Part shown: one piece after another, positions 24,742 through 33,533 of the stretch | How positions within the stretch are numbered: position 1 is the first letter of the stretch | Layout: every line of letters starts with the position of its first letter | DNA from: Ihuprevotella massiliensis | Lineage (GTDB): Bacteria > Bacteroidota > Bacteroidia > Bacteroidales > Bacteroidaceae | Assembly (NCBI GenBank): GCA_900095835.1 | Contig: LT608321.1 | Location: 2,505,765-2,569,764 of the forward strand | DNA: 64,000 nt | Direction of reading: 5' to 3' | Made by a program: the position numbers and the translations under genes | Notes under the pieces: generated by a model | The model's database searches: none | The model's input: only the letters and a program-made list of their open reading frames with translations | Told to the model about the DNA's origin: nothing

Positions 24742-25992
24742 TTAGGGAACAAACACCTTTTTACCATTGCGAATCACAACACCCTTTGCAGTCGTTGCAT
24801 CGATACGTTGTCCGGCAAGGTTGTAGGTTGCGCCCGTTTGTCCGTTGTTGTCGCTAGCTACCTTAGTCACTGCAGTGGGTTCAACGACTTTGGGAAGCTC
24901 GAAATGTATAGCAGGTGCTGCTGTACCTACTGGAATCTTCAAGTAGCAACGGTTAGCAGGGATGTTGTACTTTTGAATTTGGCGAAATTCTGTATTACCT
25001 TGCTTGTTATCTACCAATACATAGTACTTGAAGTGTTCTTGATCACGCATTGCAGGTGTGAGAGTTTCAGTTGTTCCATAGAGGTGAGTTTCTATGGGGT
25101 CATCAGCACATGCAACTGCGGGGCAAGTATATTTACCTGGTTTATCAGCAATAATAAACACTGCAGTGTTGGCAGGGATAACCTTACTTTCGATAAGTTC
25201 GAAATTAATAGCGCTAGCAGATGGCTCACCTCTGAGTTTGTATGCATGAACTCCTTGTGGGATTCTCACAGGATAAGGCACAATCATCGTGGCAAAGTTG
25301 CCATTATTAGAATGAGTTACGTTGAGCTCGTAGTTCATTCCAATATAGTAACCTGTATCTAAGTCTTTTGGATCATACACATAAAGGACAAAGTCTACGA
25401 TATTACCACGATTTTTAACGATTTCGTTTTTCGCGTCAGTGTTACCTCCTGGGTCAATGCTATTCCAGTCGATTTTGAAGCGGAGATGGTATTCACCTGG
25501 CTTGGAAGGAGCTGTGAAGGTTCCGTTCTGAAAGTTGACCCTCCATTGTTCATTTGTTTTTTCTACGCCATTTTTCGTCTTCTTCTGACCATTATATACC
25601 GTGGCATAAACAAGTTCGTTGTCTTCCATGCTGGTGACATCGAACTTCTTGTTTTGATTGCGGTCGAGATAGAGATAACTGTCCATCCAAGAGCCTGACC
25701 ACTTGTACTCAAACTGAATTTCTGCGCCAGGGACTGCTCCAATTGTGAATCTGGGAATCGCGAAGTTGAAGTAAGCCTGATCTTTTGGTAGATCTTTTTG
25801 TTCAATAGTTCGACAATTGGGAGAAACAACCTTGACGTATTCAAGGAAGCGGTTTTGCAGTTTAGTTGCATCCTTGTCAAAGTTGATGGGAATGGGAGGA
25901 GCTTGGTTAGGCTTTTTCTGAGCTTGCGCACTAATCCCTGCGAGGGTGAAGAGTGCAGCTGCGAAAGTAAATGCAGTAATTTTTCTATTCAT
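24742..25992 (-). CDS. Secreted protein of unknown function with Bacteroidales C-terminal module
   Basis: 416 residues. Signal peptide MNRKITAFTFAAALFTLAGISAQAQ. The middle (residues about 60-215) looks like beta-sandwich repeats with NQNKKFDVTSMEDNELVY (a Ca-like acidic loop, DRNQNKKFD) and RFKIDWNSIDPGG. The last about 180 residues resemble the C-terminus of the 2021-residue metalloprotease encoded at 47.9-54 kb: VPYPVRIPQGV, VIPANTAVFI, NRCYLKIPVGTAAPAIHFELP, and the ending YNLAGQRIDATTAKGVVIRNG. Such endings are frequent in secreted Prevotella and Bacteroides proteins. It has a clear promoter of its own and a terminator, so it is monocistronic. Likely surface or secreted; activity unknown. 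Confidence 0.8.
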   Translation of the reverse strand: MNRKITAFTFAAALFTLAGISAQAQKKPNQAPPIPINFDKDATKLQNRFLEYVKVVSPNCRTIEQKDLPKDQAYFNFAIPRFTIGAVPGAEIQFEYKWSGSWMDSYLYLDRNQNKKFDVTSMEDNELVYATVYNGQKKTKNGVEKTNEQWRVNFQNGTFTAPSKPGEYHLRFKIDWNSIDPGGNTDAKNEIVKNRGNIVDFVLYVYDPKDLDTGYYIGMNYELNVTHSNNGNFATMIVPYPVRIPQGVHAYKLRGEPSASAINFELIESKVIPANTAVFIIADKPGKYTCPAVACADDPIETHLYGTTETLTPAMRDQEHFKYYVLVDNKQGNTEFRQIQKYNIPANRCYLKIPVGTAAPAIHFELPKVVEPTAVTKVASDNNGQTGATYNLAGQRIDATTAKGVVIRNGKKVFVP

Positions 25993-26062
25993 ACGCGTTG
26001 AAAATAGGAGTGTGTGAGATAAATCTCTATAATTTTGTTGTTTTTATCAGAGTTTACTTTCG

Positions 26063-26094
26063 CAAAAGTAAGATATTTTGCAATATGAACCAAA
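26063..26094 (-). promoter_or_regulatory. Promoter of the 416-residue secreted protein gene
   Basis: On the minus strand TTTG (CAAA at 26091-26094), 20 bp, TACTTTTG (CAAAAGTA at 26063-26070). Leader of about 65 nt. Confidence 0.8.
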
Positions 26095-26789
26095 CAAATC
26101 TGCGATAAAAATGTAGTTTTTTCTTGAAACGTAAGTGTTTACCCGTAAAAAGTGACTTATTTCGAGAAAAAGCGTATGAAATTTATAAGCGACGTGCATG
26201 AAGACTAATGTAGAGCCATGAGGATTTTGCAACGAAAAGAATAAAGTAGATTTTGATAACTAGGGTATTATGCCAATGGTTCGTGGATATTGTAGTAAAT
26301 GTCTTGTGCGAGTTAATGTGTAATATCGTATAAAATCCCAAAGATGGGTGCGGATGAAACTCGAAAATGGAGCTTTTTATGGGACATACACCGCCATTCT
26401 TCGGGAAGACTTGCAAAGAAAGAGGAGTGATGGCTTGTTTTGAGGATGAAATGTCTTCCGAAATATGGGAAATGTATGCTTGTAGAATAACAACGCTGGA
26501 GAAATGAAAATGAGAGTTCCCAACTATTGTGCGAAAACCTTGGTAGGATGCCCAAGAAGTCGTAAATTTGTTGGAACTTCAGGGTCTGGGCTCTCGCGCA
26601 AAAGGAAAATGTAGCCTCTTTGTGCGTTGGTCTAATCTTCACCCTAATCCACAGTTGCTGTGACTTTGTGAACATCTATAATGACAATGAAGAGCGTCTG
26701 TAGTGACAGTGTAGAAGATCTGTAGCGATAATGAAGAATGCCTACAAAACCCTAGAAGACTCCTTATATATAAATAGGCAACCCTCTCA
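26095..26789. other. Gene-free stretch with a 23-bp tandem repeat
   Basis: I see no supportable gene between the secreted-protein promoter and tex. At 26671-26738 three imperfect units of 22-23 bp follow each other (ACATCTATAATGACAATGAA, CGTCTGTAGTGACAGTGTAG, ATCTGTAGCGATAATGAAGA). The stretch is A/T-rich and may hold decayed sequence. Confidence 0.5.
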
Positions 26790-28934
26790 ATGACTATCCA
26801 ACATCTTATAGCGCAACGCCTCAATCTGCGCGATAAACAAGTAGAAGCCACCCTCAAACTCTTGGACGAGGGGGCAACCATCCCCTTTATTTCTCGCTAC
26901 CGCAAGGAAGCTACGGGCGCACTCGACGAAGTGCAGGTGGCAGCAGTGGCAGATGAATACCGCAAAGTCCAAGAACTTGAACATCGCAAGACCTTTGTGC
27001 TCGAAACCATCGAAGCGCAAGGCAAACTCACCGATGAGTTGCGCCAGCGCATCACACAATCGTGGGATGCCACCGAGGTGGAAGACCTCTATCTCCCCTT
27101 CAAACCCAAACGCCGCACGAAGGCGCAGGTGGCGCGCGAACGAGGATTGGAACCCCTCGCTCAGAAGTTGCTGCTCCGTCCGCAAGACGATCCAGAGTTG
27201 GCAGCCGAGCGTTTTCTCACCGACGAGGTGCCCGATGTCGCAGCTGCCCTGCAAGGCGCGCGCGACATCATCGCAGAGCAAATCAGCGAAGACGAACGCA
27301 GCAGACAGAGTCTCCGCAATGTCTTTGGCAGAGAAGCCGTGATTTCTTCAAAACTAGTGAAAGGCAAGGAGGAAGAGGCGGCTAAATATCGCGATTATTT
27401 CGATTGGAGTGAACCCTTGCGTCGCTGCACTTCCCACCGTCTGTTGGCAATGCGTCGCGGAGAATCGGAAGGCATGCTGCGCGTGTCCATCGCTCCTGCC
27501 GATGAGAGTGGGGCAGCCGACCGCATCGCCCGACCTTTTGTGCGCCCCAACACAGCAGCCGCGGCGCAAATCGCCACAGCAGCTGCCGATGCCTACAAGC
27601 GATTGTTGCGCCCCAGCATCGAAACGGAATTTGCCGCGCAGAGTAAACAACAGGCAGACGAAGAAGCCATCCGCGTGTTTGCACAAAATCTGCAACAACT
27701 GCTCCTCGCTGCGCCCCTCGGAGCGCGCAGAATCATGGGCATCGACCCTGGTTTTCGCACGGGATGTAAGGTGGTTTGCCTTGATGAACAAGGCAATCTC
27801 TTGCACAACACCACGATTTATCCTCACGAACCCAAGAAAGACCGCGCAGCCGCTGCAGCCACCTTGCAGAAATTGGCGAAGCAATATCGCGTAGAAGCCG
27901 TGGCGATTGGTAATGGTACGGCAGGACGTGAGACCGAAGAACTGGTGCGCAGTCTGAAATCTCAGGCGAATGCAGAAGTGAATTGGGACGAAATTCCCAT
28001 TTTCTTGGTGAGCGAAGACGGAGCTTCGGTGTACTCCGCTTCGGCAGTGGCTCGCGCAGAATTTCCCGACCACGACGTCACCGTGCGTGGTGCGGTGTCC
28101 ATCGCCCGCCGTTTGGCAGATCCGCTGGCAGAGTTGGTGAAAATCGACCCGAAAGCCATCGGTGTGGGGCAATATCAGCACGATGTCGATGCCACCGCCC
28201 TGAAGCGCGCGCTAGATCACACCGTAGAGCACTGCGTGAATGCTGTTGGGGTGAATCTCAACACGGCTTCCGCCCATCTCCTCACCTATGTCAGCGGACT
28301 CGGAGCAGCATTGGCGCAAAACATTGTCAATTATCGTGCCGAACATGGGGCGTTTGCTTCGCGCAAAGAACTCTTGAAAGTCCCCAGACTTGGGGCGAAA
28401 GCCTTTGAACAGTGCGCAGGTTTCTTGCGCATTCCCCAAGCGAAGCACCCGCTCGACAACACCGCCGTGCATCCCGAACGCTATGCGCTGGTGGAAAAGA
28501 TGGCGAGTGATGCGGGAACTGACCTCCAGTCGCTCATCGCGCATCCTGAGATTCGACAGAAGATTGACCTCAAACGCTATTGCACTGCCGAAGTGGGGCT
28601 CCCCACGCTCCATGATATTTGGGCAGAACTTGACAAACCTGGCAGAGATCCTCGTGGCACAGCGCAGGTGTTCCAATTTGAGGAGCGCGTGCACAGCATC
28701 GATGATTTGGAAATTGGTATGGTGCTGCCAGGTGTCGTGACGAATGTCACCAACTTTGGCGCGTTTGTGGACTTAGGTATCAAGACGAAAGGGCTGGTGC
28801 ACGTGTCGCAACTGGCGGATCGCTTCGTGAAAGATCCAGCGGAAGTGGTGCAAGTGCAGCAACAAGTGGAAGTGCGCGTGGTGGAAGTGGACAAGGCTCG
28901 TGGAAGAATCGCATTGAGTATGAAAAAAGGCTAG
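26790..28934 (+). CDS. tex: Tex-family RNA-binding protein with S1 domain
   Basis: 714 residues. Tex N-terminal domain with IPFISRYRKEATGALDEVQV, central YqgF-like RNase H fold (MGIDPGFRTGCKVVCLD, residues about 315-440), helix-hairpin-helix region (VNLNTASAHLLTYVSGLGAALAQNIVNYR) and C-terminal S1 RNA-binding domain (GMVLPGVVTNVTNFGAFVDLGIKTKGLVHVSQLADRF). Tex homologues bind nucleic acid and affect transcription in ways that are not fully settled. The start MTIQHLIAQRL fits the family. Complete in length. Confidence 0.95.
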   Translation: MTIQHLIAQRLNLRDKQVEATLKLLDEGATIPFISRYRKEATGALDEVQVAAVADEYRKVQELEHRKTFVLETIEAQGKLTDELRQRITQSWDATEVEDLYLPFKPKRRTKAQVARERGLEPLAQKLLLRPQDDPELAAERFLTDEVPDVAAALQGARDIIAEQISEDERSRQSLRNVFGREAVISSKLVKGKEEEAAKYRDYFDWSEPLRRCTSHRLLAMRRGESEGMLRVSIAPADESGAADRIARPFVRPNTAAAAQIATAAADAYKRLLRPSIETEFAAQSKQQADEEAIRVFAQNLQQLLLAAPLGARRIMGIDPGFRTGCKVVCLDEQGNLLHNTTIYPHEPKKDRAAAAATLQKLAKQYRVEAVAIGNGTAGRETEELVRSLKSQANAEVNWDEIPIFLVSEDGASVYSASAVARAEFPDHDVTVRGAVSIARRLADPLAELVKIDPKAIGVGQYQHDVDATALKRALDHTVEHCVNAVGVNLNTASAHLLTYVSGLGAALAQNIVNYRAEHGAFASRKELLKVPRLGAKAFEQCAGFLRIPQAKHPLDNTAVHPERYALVEKMASDAGTDLQSLIAHPEIRQKIDLKRYCTAEVGLPTLHDIWAELDKPGRDPRGTAQVFQFEERVHSIDDLEIGMVLPGVVTNVTNFGAFVDLGIKTKGLVHVSQLADRFVKDPAEVVQVQQQVEVRVVEVDKARGRIALSMKKG

Positions 28935-29062
28935 TACATTGCGCTGTCTTATCGCTCCATGTATTTGGATTTCTTCCTTTGTTTCTTCCTCTTCTCCCCT
29001 TGGTTTCTTGCTCTTTATAATAATAGTGGGGCTTTCTTGCTCCATGATTTCAACCCAAAAGA

Positions 29063-29497
29063 ATGACAACAGACGAACAATATATGCTCCGCGCTTTGGA
29101 ACAAGCGCAAATGGCTGCCGATCGCGACGAGGTGCCGGTGGGAGTGGTGGTAGTGTGCCAAGATCGCATCATAGCGCGCGGACACAACCTCACCGAAACG
29201 CTCAATGATGTCACGGCTCATGCTGAGATGCAAGCCGTCACCGCCGCTGCCAATGCCCTCGGGGGAAAGTATTTGAGCGACTGCACGCTCTACGTCACCG
29301 TCGAACCCTGCGTGATGTGCGCTGGGGCTTTGGCGTGGGCGCAAGTAGGGCGCATTGTTTACGGAGCTGCCGACCCCAAACGCGGTTATTCTGTCTACGC
29401 CCCTGAGGCTTTGCATCCTCGCACCCAAGTCACCGCTGGTGTCCTTGCCGAAGAGTGCGGGGAGCTGATGCGACAATTTTTCAAAAGTAAAAGATAA
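29063..29497 (+). CDS. tadA: tRNA adenosine(34) deaminase / nucleoside deaminase
   Basis: 144 residues. Zinc site HAEMQAV (His53, Glu55) and EPCVMCAGAL (Cys83, Cys86), with the TadA-type DEVPVGVVVV N-terminus and GAADPKRGYS after the zinc site. It deaminates the wobble adenosine of tRNA-Arg(ACG) to inosine; a guanine-deaminase-like activity cannot be excluded from sequence. It begins 128 bp after tex and ends before a large family A repeat block. Confidence 0.9.
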   Translation: MTTDEQYMLRALEQAQMAADRDEVPVGVVVVCQDRIIARGHNLTETLNDVTAHAEMQAVTAAANALGGKYLSDCTLYVTVEPCVMCAGALAWAQVGRIVYGAADPKRGYSVYAPEALHPRTQVTAGVLAEECGELMRQFFKSKR

Positions 29498-29499
29498 GT

Positions 29500-29818
29500 A
29501 GTAGAGGTTAGAGGTTAGACGTTAGAGATTAGACGTTAGACGTTAGAAGGCTAGCGCGATTGGACTAGAAATACTAGATGAACTAGAAGCACTAGAACTT
29601 CTAATAATCCCGATCCACTTGTGACGAGCAAAAAAGGGTCTGCGACCCTCTAACGTCTAGTCTCTAATGTCTAACGTCTCATAATCCCGATCCACTTGTG
29701 GCGAGCAAAAAGGGTCTGCGACTCTCTAACGTCTAACCTCTAATGTCTAATTTCTCATAAGCCCGAGCCACTTGTGGCGAGCAAAAAAGGGTCTGCGACC
29801 CTCTAACGTCTAAATATC
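29500..29818 (+). repeat. Family A repeat block with three tandem core units, upstream of yraN
   Basis: First part (29506-29550) is heptamers in inverted orientation (GGTTAGACGTTAGAGATTAG...). Then three tandem units of about 76 bp begin at 29604, 29681 and 29757. Each has CCAC-TT-GTGG (one mismatch in unit 1), CGAGCAAAAA, GGGTC-TGC-GACCC (unit 2 has GACTC, a G-U pair) and CTCTAACGTCTA heptamers. The inverted heptamers can pair with the heptamers of unit 1 over about 27 bp. The last unit ends 4 bp before the GTG start of yraN. Confidence 0.9.
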
Positions 29819-30229
29819 GTGTCTTCTCACAACATACTAGGACATTTAGGTGAGGATTTCGCTTGTTCTTTCCTCCTTCGTCAGGATTATCACATCTTGG
29901 CGCGCAACTGGCGTTGTTTTCCCTACGAGATAGACATCGTGGCAGACGACTGGGGCGAACTCGTTTTTGTGGAAGTCAAAACCCGCACTTCCGATGAATG
30001 GAGCGATCCTGCAGCAGCGGTAGACCGTCACAAGCGCGAACACCTCTCCCTTGCTGCGAGAGCCTATATGCGCCAACAGCAAGTGGGCGATGTTCCCTTC
30101 CGCTTCGACGTTATTGCTTTGGTGGGTAGCGCACCACCTTTTGAGATTGTCCACTACAAAAACGCCTTCCCGTTGGAACTCCCTCAACGTTTTCACCCGA
30201 AAAATCCTGCTGATGAACTCTTTTTCTAG
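29819..30229 (+). CDS. yraN: YraN family protein (UPF0102), endonuclease-like fold
   Basis: 136 residues, starting at GTG directly after the repeat block. Motifs GHLGEDFACSFLLRQDYHILARNWR, EIDIVADDWGELVFVEVKTR and RHKREHLSLAARAYM give the family pattern; the E...D...EVK arrangement resembles the active site of restriction-like nucleases, although an activity is not established for YraN. Overlaps or abuts birA. No in-frame ATG close by is a better start. Confidence 0.88.
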   Translation: MSSHNILGHLGEDFACSFLLRQDYHILARNWRCFPYEIDIVADDWGELVFVEVKTRTSDEWSDPAAAVDRHKREHLSLAARAYMRQQQVGDVPFRFDVIALVGSAPPFEIVHYKNAFPLELPQRFHPKNPADELFF

Positions 30230-31130
30230 TTCCGAAATGCCAGCCACTCCGACTAATGATGCGAACTCTCGAGAAAATACTGTGAACTCTCGCAGAGTAT
30301 CGCCCGCAGCTCCGTCTTTCGTTGCTGATTCTTGCGAAGAAGACACCTGCGAAGGGTGTAGTGCACCAGCAAAAGCCCAACTCCCCCCACATTGGATTCG
30401 CAAGCATTATCCCACTGTGCCCACTACGATGGAGATGATAGCGATGAATGCTGCACCAGCAGGGGAGGTGTGGATGGTGAGTACCGATTTTCAAACTCGT
30501 GGTCACGGACAGCGCGGAACGAAATGGGAGAGCGATTGCGGAGACAATCTCATGTTCACCTTTGTCTTCCGTCCGCAAGGTGTGCGCGCTACCGAACAAT
30601 TCTATCTTTCTGAGATAGCTTGTTTGGCAGTCGCCCAAACGCTCGATGACTATGTCGAAGGAGTCAGTGTGAAATGGCCGAACGATGTGTATGTGGGTGA
30701 GCAGAAAATCTGTGGAATGCTCCTCAATCACCAGCTCCGAGGGGCGATGGTGGAGAGTACCATGGTGGGCATCGGCATCAATGTCAATCAACCGCGCTTC
30801 GTGAGCGATGCGCCCAATCCTATTTCTTTGTGGCAACTCCTCGGGCATCGCATCGACACCGAAGAAGTGTTGGAAAGTTTTGTGCGCCACTTTGAAACCC
30901 TCTATGCGCTGTGGTTGGCAGGCGAAAAAACGCGTCTAGCCACGGCTTATCAACAGCGACTTTTTCGCCGTGAAGGCGTACACCCTTATGAAGACACCGC
31001 CACTGGTGAGCGATTTTTAGCCACCTTTGAGCAAGTTGTGCCCACTGGACTGCTCACCCTTCGCGACAACGCTGGAGCCTTGCGCACCTTTGATTTCAAA
31101 GCCGTGAAGTTTCAGCTCGACACTCCGTAG
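30213..31130 (+). CDS. birA: Biotin--[acetyl-CoA-carboxylase] ligase (BirA, class I, no HTH)
   Basis: 305 residues if started at 30213 (17 bp overlap with yraN); ATG 30237 is an equally possible start. The catalytic core has STDFQTRGHGQRGTKWES (biotinyl-AMP loop of the GRGRxGR type), VSVKWPNDVYVGEQKICGML and GIGINVN. The first 50 residues are Ser/Pro-rich and low complexity, unlike the family, and no DNA-binding helix-turn-helix is present, so it would be a ligase but not a repressor. It attaches biotin to carboxylases. Confidence 0.92.
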   Translation: MNSFSSSEMPATPTNDANSRENTVNSRRVSPAAPSFVADSCEEDTCEGCSAPAKAQLPPHWIRKHYPTVPTTMEMIAMNAAPAGEVWMVSTDFQTRGHGQRGTKWESDCGDNLMFTFVFRPQGVRATEQFYLSEIACLAVAQTLDDYVEGVSVKWPNDVYVGEQKICGMLLNHQLRGAMVESTMVGIGINVNQPRFVSDAPNPISLWQLLGHRIDTEEVLESFVRHFETLYALWLAGEKTRLATAYQQRLFRREGVHPYEDTATGERFLATFEQVVPTGLLTLRDNAGALRTFDFKAVKFQLDTP

Positions 31131-31259
31131 CCTGCTGAAAGAAACAGCCCCCAAAAATAAAAACTTCTAGAGCATGCTGAAATGAATATCCTCAAAGGTA
31201 AGAAATTCCAGGAGCATGCAACCCCAATAATAGACTTAACACAGACGACTGAACAAACG

Positions 31260-32564
31260 ATGCACCGAAAAATCCTACATATTGCGCTGCCCTCCATCTT
31301 CACCAACATCACTGTACCGTTGTTGGGCATCGTGGGCACCTACATTGCAGCCCATCTTGGCGCTTATTATCTTGCTGCCATCAGTGTGGGCAGCACTTTA
31401 TTCTCCACCACCTACTCGCTCTTCAATTTTCTCCGCATGGGCACAGGAGGTGTGGCTGCGCAAAGTTATGGAGCCGAACAATTCAGTGAGAGTGGCGTGG
31501 TGCTAGGTCGGTCGTTGGTCATTGCCCTCTCCTTGAGTTTGGGCATCCTCTTGTTGCAACAGCCCATCATCGAACTAGGACTTTGGCTCATGTCGGTAGA
31601 AGGAGCACAACGCGTCCTTGTGATGGACTATTTTCATTGGCTCATTTGGGGCGCACCTGCCATGCTCAGTCTGTTTGCGCTCAATGGTTGGCTCTTAGGT
31701 ATGCAAAATGCCGTCTATCCTATGATTGTTGCGGTGATGCAAAACCTGCTCAACATCGGCATCTCCCTCTTTCTCGTCTATGGACTTCAGATGAAAATCG
31801 AAGGTGTAGCCATTGGCGCGCTCACTGCTCAGTGGGTGGGAGCGATATTAGCCTTGACTTTTGCCGTTCGTGTGGCGCGCAAGCATGGCATCGCTTTGTT
31901 TTCGCAGGGACATCGCGTGTTTCGCGACCTTGCCGCGTGGAAACGCTTCTTCACCGTCAATGTTTTCATCTTCCTCCGCACGCTGTGTTTGGTGGCAGTG
32001 ATGTTTTCCTTCACCGCCTTTGGCAATCGCAGTGGCAACTATGTCGTAGCCGGCAATGCCATTCTCCTGCAACTCTTCCTCCTCACAAGCTATTTCCTCG
32101 ATGGTTTCGCCTATGCTGGCGAGGCTGTGGGAGGTCGCATCACGGGGCAAGGTGATGGCGTGGAGTTTCGCCGACTGGTGCGCGCCCTCTTCTTGTGGGG
32201 CGGCATCATTGCACTGTTGTTTTCCGCCTTCTTTTTCGTGATGGGCGATTTCATCGTGGAGCAGTTGGGACAAGATGCGCAGGTCATTGCGGTGGCGCGC
32301 ACCTATTTGCCCTACGTCATCGCCCTGCCCGTGGTGAGTGTCACCGCTTTTCTCTTTGATGGTCTATACATTGGCACCACTGCCACGCGGAGCATGCTCG
32401 TCGGAGTGGCTTATGCTTCTGCCCTCTTCTTTTTGCTCCACCAAGTGCTCGCTTCCACGATGGGCAATCACGCCTTGTGGATTGCCTTCACCGCCTATCT
32501 TGCGCTGCGGGGTGGGGTGATGGCATTGCAATTACCAGGGGTGTTGCGCAGAAAGTTTGGCTAA
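31260..32564 (+). CDS. MATE family efflux transporter
   Basis: 434 residues, about twelve membrane segments in two homologous halves. Starts MHRKILHIALPSIFTNITVPLLGIVGTYIAAHLG, the typical MATE entry, with FNFLRMGTGGVAAQSYG and GVAIGALTAQWVGAI in the N-half. These Na+ or H+ driven exporters remove drugs, toxins or metabolites; the substrate is not predictable. A longer reading from 31182 would add 26 residues that do not fit. A promoter for pyrH lies directly after its stop. Confidence 0.92.
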   Translation: MHRKILHIALPSIFTNITVPLLGIVGTYIAAHLGAYYLAAISVGSTLFSTTYSLFNFLRMGTGGVAAQSYGAEQFSESGVVLGRSLVIALSLSLGILLLQQPIIELGLWLMSVEGAQRVLVMDYFHWLIWGAPAMLSLFALNGWLLGMQNAVYPMIVAVMQNLLNIGISLFLVYGLQMKIEGVAIGALTAQWVGAILALTFAVRVARKHGIALFSQGHRVFRDLAAWKRFFTVNVFIFLRTLCLVAVMFSFTAFGNRSGNYVVAGNAILLQLFLLTSYFLDGFAYAGEAVGGRITGQGDGVEFRRLVRALFLWGGIIALLFSAFFFVMGDFIVEQLGQDAQVIAVARTYLPYVIALPVVSVTAFLFDGLYIGTTATRSMLVGVAYASALFFLLHQVLASTMGNHALWIAFTAYLALRGGVMALQLPGVLRRKFG

Positions 32565-32567
32565 ATC

Positions 32568-32598
32568 TTGCCAACCTCCGCTACAATGTGTATTTTTG
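32568..32598 (+). promoter_or_regulatory. Promoter of pyrH
   Basis: TTG at 32568-32570, 20 bp, TATTTTTG at 32591-32598. Leader of about 105 nt to the ATG at 32710. Confidence 0.7.
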
Positions 32599-32709
32599 TG
32601 CTGCAATCGCTCTCGTAGCACGCAAAGCAGTGTCGGAACTTTCGGATAGTTCGGAGGTTTATGCGCGCACGCTTCCTTTAATTCGCAAATTTCTTCATTT
32701 TTCTATTAT

Positions 32710-33417
32710 ATGAAATTCAATCGCATCCTGCTTAAACTCAGTGGCGAAAGCCTTATGGGGCAACAAGGTCACGGCATCGACACACAACGTCTCAACGAAT
32801 ATGCCGCACAAATCCAAGAAATCCATCAGATGGGTGTGCAAATCGGCATCGTCATTGGCGGTGGCAACATCTTCCGCGGTTTGAGCGGTGCTGGTAAAGG
32901 CTTTGATCGTGTCAAAGGTGACCAAATGGGCATGTGCGCCACGGTGATCAACAGCCTTGCGCTTTCCTCTGCCCTTGATGCTATTGGCGTGAAAAACCGT
33001 GTGCTCACCGCCATTCGCATGGAGCCTATCGGAGAGTTTTACTCCAAATGGAAGGCTATCGAAGCCATGGAACGCGGAGAAGTCGTGATCATGAGCGCAG
33101 GTACGGGCAATCCTTACTTCACCACCGACACGGGTTCGTCACTTCGTGGCATCGAAATCGAAGCTGATGTGATGCTCAAGGGCACGCGTGTGGATGGTGT
33201 CTACACTGCCGACCCTGAAAAAGACCCCACTGCCACGAAGTTCTCCGAAATCTCTTATGACGAAGTGCTTCAGCGCGGCTTGAAGGTGATGGATGTCACT
33301 GCCACAGCTATGTGCAAAGAGAATGGTCTTCCCATCTATGTGTTCAACATGGACATCGTGGGCAACCTCCGTCGCGTGATGGAAGGCGAAGACATCGGCA
33401 CTTACGTGCACGCCTAA
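32710..33417 (+). CDS. pyrH: UMP kinase
   Basis: 235 residues. Nucleotide-binding KLSGESLMG at the start, GIVIGGGNIFRGL, then GTGNPYFTTDTGSSLRGIEIEADVMLKGTRVDGVYTADPEKD, as in bacterial PyrH of the amino acid kinase fold. It phosphorylates UMP to UDP and is normally allosterically controlled by GTP and UTP. Complete in length. A strong terminator follows within 60 bp. Confidence 0.97.
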   Translation: MKFNRILLKLSGESLMGQQGHGIDTQRLNEYAAQIQEIHQMGVQIGIVIGGGNIFRGLSGAGKGFDRVKGDQMGMCATVINSLALSSALDAIGVKNRVLTAIRMEPIGEFYSKWKAIEAMERGEVVIMSAGTGNPYFTTDTGSSLRGIEIEADVMLKGTRVDGVYTADPEKDPTATKFSEISYDEVLQRGLKVMDVTATAMCKENGLPIYVFNMDIVGNLRRVMEGEDIGTYVHA

Positions 33418-33431
33418 GGTTGGCTAATACC

Positions 33432-33473
33432 CAAAAAACTCCGAGAAAATTTTAGTTTTCTCGGAGTTTTTTG
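33432..33473. terminator. Bidirectional terminator between pyrH and the TPR gene
   Basis: AACTCCGAGAAAA-TTTTAG-TTTTCTCGGAGTT, with A-tract before and TTTTTT after, serving the convergent genes on both sides. Its CTCCGAG/CTCGGAG arms recall family B units. Confidence 0.9.
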
Positions 33474-33533
33474 TTGTGCTTCTACCAACGTTAGGGAAAA
33501 GATGTCAAAGTGTTCAGTTCAAAAGGTGAGCAC

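Noticed and set aside
29604-29815. CRISPR array
   Set aside because: The repeats are tandem 76-bp units without unique spacers, and no cas gene is present. The 21-bp arrays likewise lack spacers.
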